A DNA stretch of 64,000 nt, taken from positions 10,056,398 through 10,120,397 of the forward strand of contig OW051469.1 in the NCBI GenBank assembly GCA_932521025.1. Direction: 5' to 3'. Source of the DNA: Oscheius onirici. Taxonomy: Eukaryota; Nematoda; Chromadorea; Rhabditida; Rhabditidae. Both the position numbers and the translations under genes were made by a program. Under the pieces are notes generated by a model that was not told the origin of the DNA, made no database searches, and saw only the letters and a program-made list of their open reading frames with translations. Shown piece after piece: positions 1 to 24,075 of this stretch; position 1 is the stretch's first letter; each line of letters begins with the position of its first letter.

Positions 1-3000
1 GGTTTTGGCTCTTGACTCTTTCTCTTGACAAGCCAGGGAACTTTAGGTCCTTGACTCGGTCAGTAAGAGAGGACTGAGTCAGACTCTGTCTCTTTCCTTG
101 ACCCCCTATCCAGATGAACTTTGACCAGTAGATCACCATCCCTTGCGAAACCCTTGCTCTTCTTCGAATCAGGATCCGAGAAACAGGCTCGCTTAATTTG
201 TGTTTGTTGTCTCGTCCTGTATGATTGATAAACAACAAGCAGGAAAGTGACAACTTTGTTTATTTCTCATAATCCGTTTCTTGGTCTCTGCGAGTACACT
301 CGCTTTGGCAAACGATGTAACGTCAGCTGAAAATGACTCGAAAACCATCATCAGTAAATAAAAAATACGCAACTATTCGCCACCCGAAACCATCAATCAG
401 TTCAGGTTGATCGAGCGTCAGGAACTGTGATCTCGGTCGCCCGGGCTACAGTAATCCGTAAATGGATGGTGGTCTTCGTTCGTGCTACGCAATGAAGCCG
501 GCTCCGCCTCTTCGCCAAACTCGTCCATGATTAGTTTTTACCTCGTAAGACTACTGGGAAGGGTCGTGAAGTATGGACGAGAAAGGAACAAATCACAACA
601 AAGATGGATGATGGACTGTGTCTGATGAAAAGTTGGGAGACACTGACGAATTGGGACTTGGAAAGGCAGGGAACAGCACTAAATCTATTTCGGATAGCCA
701 GGAGATGAAAAAAAAATAGGAGAGTCAAGTGAGTGTAAGTTGTGGTCTGAAGAAGGACAAGGACAAGGAGTTCAGTTCCAGTTCCCGTACTGATCTACTT
801 GATGAAGAAGAGTAATCTAGACTGTTTAGGTTAGTTCTTTTTGGTATGAGCCTAGAATCTAGAAGCTCCCTTTCAGTAAAATACTAGTCGCTAGAGTAAA
901 GAGTGCCTCCAAAGAGTCGATAGTCATGTCCACTTTACGTTTCTAAATGCAGTTCAGTCAAGAGTATAATGATTTCAGACTACCTGTCGAGAAAACTATC
1001 AAGTCCTCTTCCTTTACTAGACAGTCCCAAACGAAGTTCATTGACTGAATCAAGCCCAAGTCGAGTCAAGAGAGTCGAGAGTTGAGGTCAGTTCAGAACC
1101 ATCGCTGAACTTGGTAACTGTAGCCTTGTTTGGCATGGAAGTGCTGACTCACAGTTTCCCAGAACCTCAAAGTTCAAAGACGCCTCCCCTCATTTCTTGC
1201 GTGCTTTTCACTAGATCTTCTAACTTTGCTCGCTGACCATTTGAACTGTCTCATAATTGAATCAAGGCGGTGCCGGCTTGCGCGTGAATTTTACGAGGCC
1301 TTCTTTTGCAGAAGCCATAAACAGGAGACGGAGCAGAGCGGGGGAACGCCCTTTGAACTACAGCCCCCACGGGGTAAACAGACGAACAGAACCATGGGTA
1401 TCTGACGCATGTTCTACTGATAAGGGTCAGAATGTTTCCTCTCTCTCTGTTCCTAACCTCCTTCCAGTTCAACTACGTCACAGCAAGTATTCTTGATGGG
1501 AAGGAGAGGGTCTGCCTGTTTTCCCTGCCAAATAAACATAAACAGAAAATAGCAGTGTCTCTGACTGAACTGTGGGCCGCAACAAATTCCAGATCACAAC
1601 TATACCATTTTGGGAGAGAGAACAGGGAGTTTTGATCTGATGGTCATGGGAAGTTTAGAAGGAGGAACAATGTAAGAGGACAAGAAAGTGACGAACTGTA
1701 AGCCGAGTAGTGACAAAATGTTCTCTCTCTCTCTCTGTCCCGTCCTTACTCTACTCCTGTTTCCTTGTCCCAAAGTTTAAAAATTAGACCGAAAAACCTG
1801 GTCGTTTCTCACAAAGAGGAACTGAACCGGAACCTGTTCCGACCCAGGTTTTGACGGTCAAGAAATGCCGAGCCACCAACTGATTGTTATTCAGCCCAGA
1901 CAGTACAGTTCACTAACAGTAGCTTGTGTAATGCTTGTTTTGAGGAGGCTAGAGTGGACGTTCTTTTAAATTTTAATGGATGGCAGTGACCGTAAGAAGA
2001 AGAACAAAAGAGAAGAGAGAGAAAGCTAGCCGGTTGGACAAACAGAAAATGGACAAAGGACAACTAGCCAGTTTTGACAACAACTTTTGAAGTGGAGAGA
2101 CTTAATGATAGAAATTGGAGAAAAGTGCTAAGAGTCCAATGATTAGAGGACAAGATGTCTGGAAAGGACAATAGTTTGGGGAAGTGGGACAGAGGCAGAG
2201 AGTCCGAGAGACAGAGAGGCTACTGAACTTCTGATTCTTCTCAGCCAACCCAACAAATCTTCCCCCCCCCCCCCCCACTTTTTGTTTTCTCTCCAGAGAA
2301 AATCTGTTGACAATTTTTGACCTCTTGCGTCCCAGTTACACACCTATATCAATCTCAAGGACGATGCCTATATTTGGACAGAAGGAATCAGTGAATCAGA
2401 CCTGCATGATCTATTGTCTGTTATTTGAAGCGAATCTTTTTCGGGTGTTAATTTTATTACTTCCGATGAGATAAGAGGTGGCAATTTTTTGAGCTGATGA
2501 CAGAATGACTCAATTGGATAAGCAGAAGAATATGAAAACAAACAAAAACCTGAGCAGATCTTTTCTTGAAATGCTCTAATTTCGTAGCAGGACACATTTA
2601 CCTGAAGATCCAGGTCTTGTGATACTTCAGTCCAAATAAAATTGAGTACAGCCATGGAACCTGACAGTCCACGGAGTTTCTTGTCTGATTGTTAGAGTCT
2701 CTTCCTTCTCCTACAGATTCTGGCAGTACAGCTTAGAGTACTTTCAGTTCATAGAAGAGTATCTGATAAATAGACGGAAATAAAGAGGACGTCGTTTACC
2801 TAGAAAAATGACTCTCTGCCTCTAGAAGAATCTAAAAGGGACTGGAAATGGATTAGTAGGCTAGTCGAAGCGGCAAAGTTACCATTCCCTGAACACGGTA
2901 GCATTTCTCCGCTCCCCAATAAGAGAGTTCAGACTGATCCTCCTGAAACGTGTGAAACTTTGTCCCGCGACCAACAAATCACGTTCCTGGTTTCATGATC

Positions 3001-3130
3001 CTACAGTAGTTCCTCTCTCTCTCAAGCCAGAAAAAGATCCCAACTGGAGGCGGAGTCTTGGCCGTGTGCCCAGCTGGTCTGCCGGCGTCATCGGGGCCTC
3101 GGTGCAGTCGTCCCGAGGAGGCGGGCCGTC
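1..3130. other. Non-coding stretch, no gene seen
   Basis: I find no chain of exons with compatible phases and no recognisable protein on either strand. The sequence has short low-complexity pieces (a CT-rich patch near 1,722, a run of C near 2,262) and several copies of the ctacagta/tactgta motif that also litters the introns of this window. It may be an intergenic region or introns of a gene that starts outside the window. Confidence 0.5.
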
Positions 3131-3136
3131 GCGCCG

Positions 3137-3146
3137 CCTTTATAAG
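3137..3146 (+). promoter_or_regulatory. TATA-like box in a GC-rich patch
   Basis: A tttataagg sequence lies inside an unusually GC-rich island (about 3,050-3,170) roughly 65 nt upstream of the small open frame at 3,209. The spacing is loose for a TATA box, so this is an inference from composition and position only. Confidence 0.25.
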
Positions 3147-3208
3147 GCCCAAACGGGTCGAAACCCAGACGAAGAGGCTTCTTGTTCCTCCTTACCTCCC
3201 TAATAAAA

Positions 3209-3435
3209 ATGATCAGTATCATTCATCCTAATCGCGATACTTTGGAATTCATCTACCGCCGACCGGCCAGGCCCGGATCTTTCCGACGACCTTTATCAGA
3301 AGAGTGAGTTAATTACAAGTTTGCTTCATCTATTGCGCACAAACTTTGAAATATCTAATTTATTACTATTTTCACCTAAATTTACTTATTTTTTATCTTT
3401 CAGGCCGTCAAATCCAAGTGATTGAGCTTTTTTGG
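3209..3435 (+). CDS. Possible 37-residue protein, two exons
   Basis: An ATG at 3,209 opens a frame starting MISIIHPNRDTLEF that runs to 3,303, followed by a good gtgagt donor. A classic tatctttcag acceptor lies at 3,404-3,413, and the frame resumes at 3,414 and stops at 3,435. Phases match (GA|G). A TATA-like box lies upstream and an AATAAA-type signal follows near 3,568. I recognise no family; the product would be short and basic with Arg/Pro-rich segments. It could equally be the 5' end of a non-coding transcript. Confidence 0.3.
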
Positions 3436-3693
3436 AGTCCGTCGAAGCTGCCGTCTTCACTCTCCATCTAGCCAATTCCTTTCCCAAATTAAACGGATTC
3501 TCACTTACGGAGCTTTACCTGTACACACTTTCATTCCCAAAGACCTCAGAGACAACCGAGAGTTTTAATAAAAGTATAACTCGTTATGATATATTTGTTT
3601 ATGAACCAGAAACAGTTTTAACAACGTAACAACGGGCAACAAGCGAGTCTCTAGTAAAAAAGAGAAAACAAAACGAATAACAAGGAACAACCT

Positions 3694-17385
<13,692 letters not shown>

Positions 17386-17412
17386 TTTAGACGGGTATTT
17401 ATCGAGGTTTTA

Positions 17413-17424
17413 CCTGAAATTTTA
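17413..17424 (-). promoter_or_regulatory. Putative trans-splice acceptor of RPA1
   Basis: On the minus strand, an aaaatttcag acceptor precedes a 27-nt leader and the RPA1 ATG. No upstream coding exon fits it. In nematodes such orphan acceptors usually receive a spliced leader; this is inference. Confidence 0.45.
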
Positions 17425-17999
17425 TATTTTCACCAGCTGGAGAGAAAAGAACTGAATACATGCTGGATAAAAAAACTTGACTCCGTTCTCAGTAGCAAAC
17501 GAAAATTTGGGTAAAAAGAAACAGGAATTCGTAAAGTCGGCGTTTGAACGGAAGCATCTACGCAAGTCTTTGAAGTATGTACGACTCTTTTCAAAGCAGG
17601 ACATTTTTCTATGGAATCTTCTTGGACCATTTCAGACTGTTTTCGACCAATTCTTTTGCTCAAATGGGAAGAGAAAAGAGCAAAACGCTGGACTAGAAGC
17701 AGCTTATTGGTTCTACTATCTGTTTGCGCTGGATATAACGGCATCTCTTCAGGCTGTTTGTCATCTACTTTTTCGAAACTTTTGTACGCTAATAAGTGCA
17801 CATTCGGCTCGTGAATAGAATCTCGTCGTCTACCCCTTTGTACATTGTAACAATGTTTTGCCTATGGCAAAATGAATATTCTATTCTATTCTACATTGGC
17901 TTGCAGAACAAAAAAAACTGCAAAAGAATATTAAAATCGATGATGGAATCCCTACTCCTTTGTAACAGAACAACGAGAAAACATTTGGTTGTACTGCAG
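17425..17999. other. Intergenic stretch, no gene seen
   Basis: Upstream flank of RPA1. Overlapping frames on both strands have no family resemblance and no matching splice sites. A short tandem of tattctattc lies near 17,875-17,892. Confidence 0.5.
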
Positions 18000-18000
18000 T

Positions 18001-18413
18001 CGGCAGGCTTGTTGATTTTGGGCCGCCGGGCCGCGCCCGGATTGGGCGGAATTTTCAAAACAACGCAGTTTTTTTACATTTTTAAGTGCTTTATACTCAT
18101 TTTTTTCGACTTTTAGGTAGTTTTAATCGATTCAGCATGAAAAACTACCCTAGAAACGACTATTCCGGCAAAAAATTGAAGAGAAAATATGGAGAAATAG
18201 ACGAAAACAGTTTTTCACTCATTTTGCCTTTCTCCATATTTTCTCTTCAATTTTTTTCGCCGGAATAGACGTTTCTAGGAGTTTTTCACGCTGATTCGAT
18301 TAAAACCACCTAGAAGACGAAAAACTAAATATAAAGCACTTAAAAATGCAAAAAACTGCTTTGTTTTGAAAATACCGCCCAATTAGGGCGGTCCAAAATC
18401 AACAAGCCAGGCG
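18001..18413. mobile_element. ~413-bp foldback element (long palindrome)
   Basis: The sequence from 18,001 (ggcttgttgattttgg) is mirrored to about 18,413 (ccaaaatcaacaagcc), with the turn near 18,205 and almost no spacer. The left outer arm has a GC-rich extra segment that the right arm lacks. No coding capacity. Flanking sequence to the right (gcgcctcccttcgttcaaa near 18,430) resembles the arm of the foldback at 30,823, so the two may belong to one family or one composite. Confidence 0.82.
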
Positions 18414-18531
18414 GTATGTAGGTGTGGGCGCCTCCCTTCGTTCAAACATATTTGACGCGAATTCCCAAACTGGCCTGAAATTCCGTTTTTCACCATTTTC
18501 CTTTCATTTTTCACATTTTTAAGCGTGCTAA

Positions 18532-18990
18532 ATGAATTCAGCGTGTAAAAAAACCCCTATATGTAAAAATTGGTCGAAAATAGCCAGGAATAAAAGACAA
18601 TTTCCGAGGACGGCTTATAAAGGTATACAATTGCTATACATATTGCTTATACAATTGCTTTTATTTTCACAAGCTGTGCGAGTGCTTCCTCAAGCGCTCC
18701 TTAGCGATTCTACCAAGGCCAGAATCTACTGTGGAAAGAAGAGGATTCCAATCCCAGAACTGCGACACAGCGGTATTGTCAAGTCAACACTCATGGCTCC
18801 ACCAGGGATGCTCGTCTCTACAGTGATTCCACCAAGTCAAGCAGCCGTCTACCCGAACAAGAAGACAACTCCAATCAAGAAGATGTCTTCACGACTCGGT
18901 CAGGATGTCACCTCCTGGATGAGAAGAAACTGGGAGTGGTCGAGACCTGAGAGCAGCGAAGGATTCCAAGAAACGACCGTTTCTGCATGA
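18532..18990 (+). CDS. Possible small secreted or membrane protein
   Basis: A 152-codon frame stops at 18,990 and is followed by AATAAA near 19,009. The N-terminal part contains a hydrophobic segment (LLYILLIQLLLFSQA) that would suit a signal peptide or anchor. The remainder is basic and Pro/Lys-rich (for example PNKKTTPIKKMSS), with a single Cys. A ttttattttcacaag acceptor-like site at about 18,673 raises the alternative that only the last 105 codons are coding. I recognise no family. Confidence 0.35.
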   Translation: MNSACKKTPICKNWSKIARNKRQFPRTAYKGIQLLYILLIQLLLFSQAVRVLPQALLSDSTKARIYCGKKRIPIPELRHSGIVKSTLMAPPGMLVSTVIPPSQAAVYPNKKTTPIKKMSSRLGQDVTSWMRRNWEWSRPESSEGFQETTVSA

Positions 18991-19750
18991 TACCCCTCGA
19001 TTCCGTCAAAATAAACTGTTGAAACTGGCTTATAAAGAGCAAGCGTCGGCTTCATGATATTTTTGCCTAGCTTTCACGTCCTGGTGGTTGCTTTACACGC
19101 TGAATTCGATACAAGTGGTTATAAACGGGAAAAATAGAAGAAAAGCGGTGGAAAACGCGAGTTTAGGAAAACGAAGTGAGGCGCCTACTGCATAGGTACA
19201 ACCAACCATTTTGGGCAAATCTCAAATTCCGGAAGATCAAAGATTGATTCAGGTTACTGTATTCTTCGCGGCTGGAACCAAATAACTTCGTGACGAGAAC
19301 CAAATTTGGAGCTTTTGGCGAAACGACAGACAGCCATTTACGTTTGGTTCTTGGCTTCCTCTCGCTCATATTGCTCGCTATTTTTCCCTTTACTTCTTTA
19401 CTTTTCCCGTTTTTTAGCATTAAAATTGGACCTTTACGCCTAGAAAAATTCTCCGAAACGAATATACCAGGTCTCGTCGCGGTGGGCAATGCAGGCCTCG
19501 GCTTTCCATGCCCGCTCTGATTGTCAAGGTTCAAATTCTTCGAATTTCTTTCATTGTCAAGTTTCTTGCTCTTTTACTCCGATTTGTTGTTCCTTTTGAT
19601 CAACATTATTGAAGAGACGTTGAATACATGAGTACCGTTACGTAAATATGATTCAGTGAACTGAATGAGGTGAAACTACGTTCGGTAGCATCCTGTTTCA
19701 TTTTCTCCTTTCTTCCTGCCAAATTCAAGTACCTAATATTCAAATTTTAG
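18991..19750. other. Intergenic stretch upstream of SF3A1
   Basis: No gene seen. The two long frames here (19,163-19,534 minus and 19,290-19,520 plus) mirror each other and match nothing. An acceptor-like caaattttag at 19,741-19,750 stands 9 nt before the SF3A1 start and may be its trans-splice site. Confidence 0.5.
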
Positions 19751-19759
19751 GCACAAAAA

Positions 19760-22526
19760 ATGGTCGTAATGCCTCCGCCGAACGCGGTCTCCAATCGAGA
19801 AGAGGACTCGATGAACAACGAGCCGTCGCTCAGCGGCAAGAGTATCATCGGGCTCATATATCCTCCTCCTGACATTCGAGGTCCGTTTTCTGTGCATATT
19901 TTAGTAACGCCAAATTTTTAGCCGTCATTGACAAGACCGCCGCCTATGTAGCCAAGAATGGCATAGATTTCGAGAACAAGATTCGCGAAAAGGAGGCTGC
20001 CAATCCTCGATGGAACTTTTTAAATAATACCGACCCGTACAATGCCTATTACAATCTCAGGGTCAGTTATTTCAAATTTTTGTTGAAACGCCAGTTGACT
20101 TCGCCATTTCTCTTGCTCTCCCCCAGGTGTTCGCCGTCTTCTTTGCTCCCCTATTTCACTGCCCCCTCGCTTTACCTGTCAAACAGCCAGAAACACGATA
20201 GCATTTCAATAGTATATATGTTTAGGTACGAGAATTCCGCGACGGGAAGAGCGAACTTACCCAGCCGAAAGCCCATCTTCCGGAAGCTATCAAGGAGCAT
20301 GTCAAGAAGGTCGAATTCATTCCGCAGAAGCCCCCACCATCATTCGAATTCTGTGCCGATCCGGCTACTATCAATGCTTACGAGTTGTGAGTTACAGACT
20401 TTTTGGTCAGATATGTATCTGTAGCTTGATGTTCAAGATTGTTTTTACAACTTTCCGTTTTCAGAGATCTCATCCGTACGACGGCTCTCTTCGTGGCGAG
20501 GAATGGTCGCCAATTTTTGACGCAGGTGATGACTCGCGAGGCTCGCAACTACCAGTTTGACTTCCTGAAACCGGCTCACTCAAACTTCCAATATTTCACG
20601 AAGCTCGTCGAACAGTATACAAAGGTACCATCTAATTGTGAGCTCACAAAACCTCTGTTTAGGTAATAATCCCGCCAAACAACATTCTCCAAACGCTAGA
20701 TCACGAAAAGGACAACAATTCGCGCCTGATGGAAGATATCAACTATCGCGTGGCTTGGGAACGACATCAACGCTCGATCAAGGACAAACAGGATAAGGAA
20801 CTGGAGAAGGAGCGGCAGGCGTACGCTTCTATCGACTGGCACGACTTTGTCGTCGTTCAGACTGTCGATTTCCAGCCTGGAGACATGTGTAAGTGCTTTT
20901 TGTTTTTATTGTCGTAAACTGTTCATCGGACGCTATTTATCCCTTCTCCAGTCCACCATGCCCTTCTTATCTCTTTCCCAGTTCACTGGACCGGCCATAT
21001 CCCTTCCCGACGCGAATTTATGTATTTCTGATCCCGGTTCTCGTTTGGTCTCAAACCCCAATTTTTTACTTTGGAATAAAAAAAACTAACATGTCTTAAA
21101 ATGAACCATGGTCCTACAGTAACCCTATCATCTTGCAGCCAATCTACCTGGTCTCTGCACCCCGGCCGACGTCGGAGCTCGTATCCTACTCGAGCAGCGC
21201 CAAGAACTCCAAAAGGCTGCCGGCCAGGCCGTCGAGATGGATATGGGCGGCGATTCGGACGAGGAAGACAATATTCGAAATGATGTCAATGAGCCGCCTC
21301 GCCAGCCCGAGTTCCAGCAGCCGCTACCGCCGACGAAGGAGAAGAATCTCGTCGTGAGAGACTATGACCCGAAAAAGGGTTGGTTTTTCTTTATTTAATA
21401 GGAATATTACAACAATTTAGCCACACAACAGCGACAACAGAAGCCGACGGATAACTGGATGATTTCGCCGATTACGGGAGAAAGAATCCCGTCCGGACAG
21501 CTGAACGACCATCTTCGCTACAATACCGTCGATTCGCAGTACAAGGAGGACCGTGACCGGCAGATTGGAGAGCGCGGAATGGAAGAGCCCGTCTTGGCTC
21601 CAGGAGCTGAGATTAGCAAGAATCTCGGACGGTAAGTTGAGCATTTTTTGGCTGCTTAATCAAAGCTTTTACAGATTCGCCGAGAGACGAACTGACATCT
21701 TCGGAGGCGGAGCCGAGCAGGCCATCATTGGACGCAAGCTGGGGGAAGATGGCAGTAGTCTGATGCCGAACAAGCCGCTCTGGGATGGGACAGAAGAGAC
21801 GAGGGAAATGCACACGACGAGGATCCAGAATCAGGTCACTCTCGAGCAGCAGATCAGCGAAATACATCGTCAACACGGCTACCAGGTCGATCCGAGCAAG
21901 GAACGCATCGGAGCACAGCCTCTTCAACCAGTAGGTTCTTCTCATTTTCTGGCTATGAACCCAGAACTGATCTCTGTCCAGATCAATGCTAAATGGCCTG
22001 CAAAGACGCTTTTCGGCAATATATTACTGTTTTCTAATAATTTTGTGAAGCTTGCGTGCATCTCTCCAAAAACCCCTATTTTCAGCCAGTTCCTCTACGC
22101 GCCCCTGTCCGTCCTGCTCCAGCCGGTCCCGGCAGCTCCGAACCTCCAGCAAAACGAGCCCGTACAGAAGAAGAACTCGAGCCGGCCGACAGCTGGCTAG
22201 CCAAGATCCACGGTCCCATTACGCTCCGTCTACAGTTGCCGCTGGCCCCGGAGATGAATTTGGACGGCTCCATCGTCAATCTGGTCATTTCTTGCGGGGC
22301 AACGGTGAGTCTTGCCTCGTTTTTTCTTGATTTTACCGCAAAAATTCAGATTGCCGACCTGAAGCAGCAGATCCAGGATCAGTACAACATGCCGGTGACG
22401 AAGCAGAAGCTCCAAATGGACAACTTTTTCCTGAAGGACAATCTCCAGTTGGCCTACTACAACATGACAAACAATTCGCCGATCAGCGTCCAGGTCAAGG
22501 AGCGCGGAGGAAAGAACAAGCAGTAA
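19760..22526 (+). CDS. SF3A1: Splicing factor 3A subunit 1
   Basis: Component of the U2 snRNP SF3a complex, needed for branch-site recognition in the nucleus. Ten exons (19,760-19,880; 19,922-20,061; 20,226-20,386; 20,465-20,624; 20,663-20,888; 21,139-21,378; 21,421-21,631; 21,675-21,930; 22,086-22,304; 22,350-22,526) join in phase to 636 residues, slightly shorter than vertebrate SF3A1. Two SURP modules are visible, IDKTAAYVAKNG (~residue 43) and LIRTTALFVARNGRQF (~residue 143). These are followed by the acidic middle (GGDSDEED), the conserved DNWMISPITGERIP block, a basic PPAKRAR segment, and a C-terminal ubiquitin-like domain ending in GGKNKQ. AATAAA follows near 22,580. An orphan acceptor lies 9 nt before the ATG. 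Confidence 0.96.
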
Positions 22527-22690
22527 ATTTTTGTGGTCTCTCTCCCTCTATTTGTGTTATTTTCTCATTCCGCTGTTAAAATAAAGCCGTATCGTAAACA
22601 AATTCTTCTCTTAAAATTTCACAATCTGTCGCTTCAAGGCGCTCAAACGCTGGGAATGGACTATATGTTTGCGTAAAAGGAAAAATGTTT

Positions 22691-23320
22691 TTATTTGTAC
22701 ATTTCGTGACATAGATTCATCGTAAACTGACGCAAATCCGACGACATTTCGCTTGGAAAGATCTGGAAGTTTGGGAAGACGGCAGATTCTTCACATCTGA
22801 CGGACTGCGAGTTGAGGACGGTCTGACAGGACGGCGGCTCTTCTTTCACAGTAATTTCGAAAAGATCTCGGGTCGTTTCTTCTCCAGACGTCTCGAAGAG
22901 ATCCCTAGTCATCTCTTCACTTTTCTTCTAAAACTTTCGTTTTTAGGGAAAAGTTAGAGGAAAAAGAACCTCGTCCGAGTCGGATATCTTCAATAAGAGT
23001 CTTTTTATTGGATAGTAGCTCATTTGGCGGGCTGAAAAGGAGAAAATTGGTAAAATGCGATGAAAAAAGGATGTTACTTGGAAATTCGAGCGGAGTAGCA
23101 GTTTTTAGCTGCATAAAAAAAGCACGACTCAATACTTTGCCTTTTTGAACTGAAAACTGGTTTGGCAGGGTTTGTAGTCGTGAGAGCCGATAGACCACCA
23201 AGACCTGGCAACATTCTCGCTACAATTAGCCTCATTCGTAGAATACCAAGAAAATTGGTAAATGCGATCCAAAGAACCACCACAACTAGTGAAAGGCACA
23301 GAACGTGGCTTGAGCACCAT
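22691..23320 (-). CDS. Uncharacterised protein downstream of the DMAC1-like gene
   Basis: The last exon (22,691-22,927) is open and acidic, with a repeated RDLFE motif (MTRDLFETSGEETTRDLFE) and an end CHEMYK. In-phase upstream exons are 22,970-23,031 (QMSYYPIKRLLLKISDSDE) and 23,078-23,149. Further up, an ATG at 23,318-23,320 opens a Cys/Trp-containing frame (YSTNEANCSENV) whose link to the rest I could not resolve: all its donors are in a phase that leads instead to an early stop. The first possible start is only about 30 nt past the stop of the DMAC1-like gene, behind a tttttctag acceptor, so the two may be co-transcribed. Not recognised. Confidence 0.45.
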
Positions 23321-23349
23321 TTTTAACTAGAAAAAGCATAAAAATACCT

Positions 23350-23613
23350 TTATTTCTCGTAAACAATAACAGATTGCCTTGTGCCGGAGAGATGTTGGAA
23401 GGGCGGCAAGTAGAACCATCTCGCGGCTCCCATGTAGAAGACGGCTCCGGCCAGACAGCGGACAGCCAGTTTTCCGACAGGTCGTTTCGCATAAAACGGG
23501 CTATTGGACTGGTAGAAGACGAAGGCGCCGATGGCCGAACAGCCCAGTGTGCCCGTGACCCGGCACTCGAAGCAGTCCTTTTGCATCACGTCTTCTGCGG
23601 TCGGCGGCAACAT
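23350..23613 (-). CDS. DMAC1: DMAC1-like small mitochondrial membrane protein
   Basis: A single exon of 87 codons. The CFECRVTGTLGCSAIG block followed by AFVFYQ matches the CWSC/CRV, Gly-rich first segment of the TMEM261/DMAC1 family (respiratory complex I distal membrane arm assembly). A second hydrophobic helix (RCLAGAVFYMGAARWFY) follows. The ATG directly follows a ttttttttacag acceptor (23,615), so trans-splicing is likely. An AATAAA overlaps the stop codon. Assignment rests on the Cys motif and the two-helix layout; the C-terminus is shorter than in vertebrates. Confidence 0.7.
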   Translation of the reverse strand: MLPPTAEDVMQKDCFECRVTGTLGCSAIGAFVFYQSNSPFYAKRPVGKLAVRCLAGAVFYMGAARWFYLPPFQHLSGTRQSVIVYEK

Positions 23614-24075
23614 TCTGTAAAAAAAACTAATTATGATTTGAGCAGTTTTGTAGGAGAAGGCTAGTTTTCCTTTTACGATTGCTGAGAGGAATCAACCATT
23701 CTGTGTCTAAATATGCACATTTTTCTATTCATTTCGCCTTATTTCTTTTCCAACAAACGCCATTTTCATGTTATTGGACTCCCAGGATTCTGGCTGCGGA
23801 AAACTGAGAAAAGCAATGGAAAACTCTTTGGATTTTCGCGAACAAATAACTGGAGATAAGTCCCGTTTTCAAGGTGTTTCTCAAGAGAATCTACAAAAAC
23901 ATCCTGGGCGGAAAGAGTACCTTTATTTTGTTTGCTTTATTATGCAAACAGTCTGAATTTTACCAGTAACTTTTGAACCAAAACTCGCGAAAACAATTAA
24001 AAAGGGAAGCATTAATAAACTCTTTTTTAGTCAACAACGAGCAACAATAACAATTCCAATCAAAAATAATCGAGA

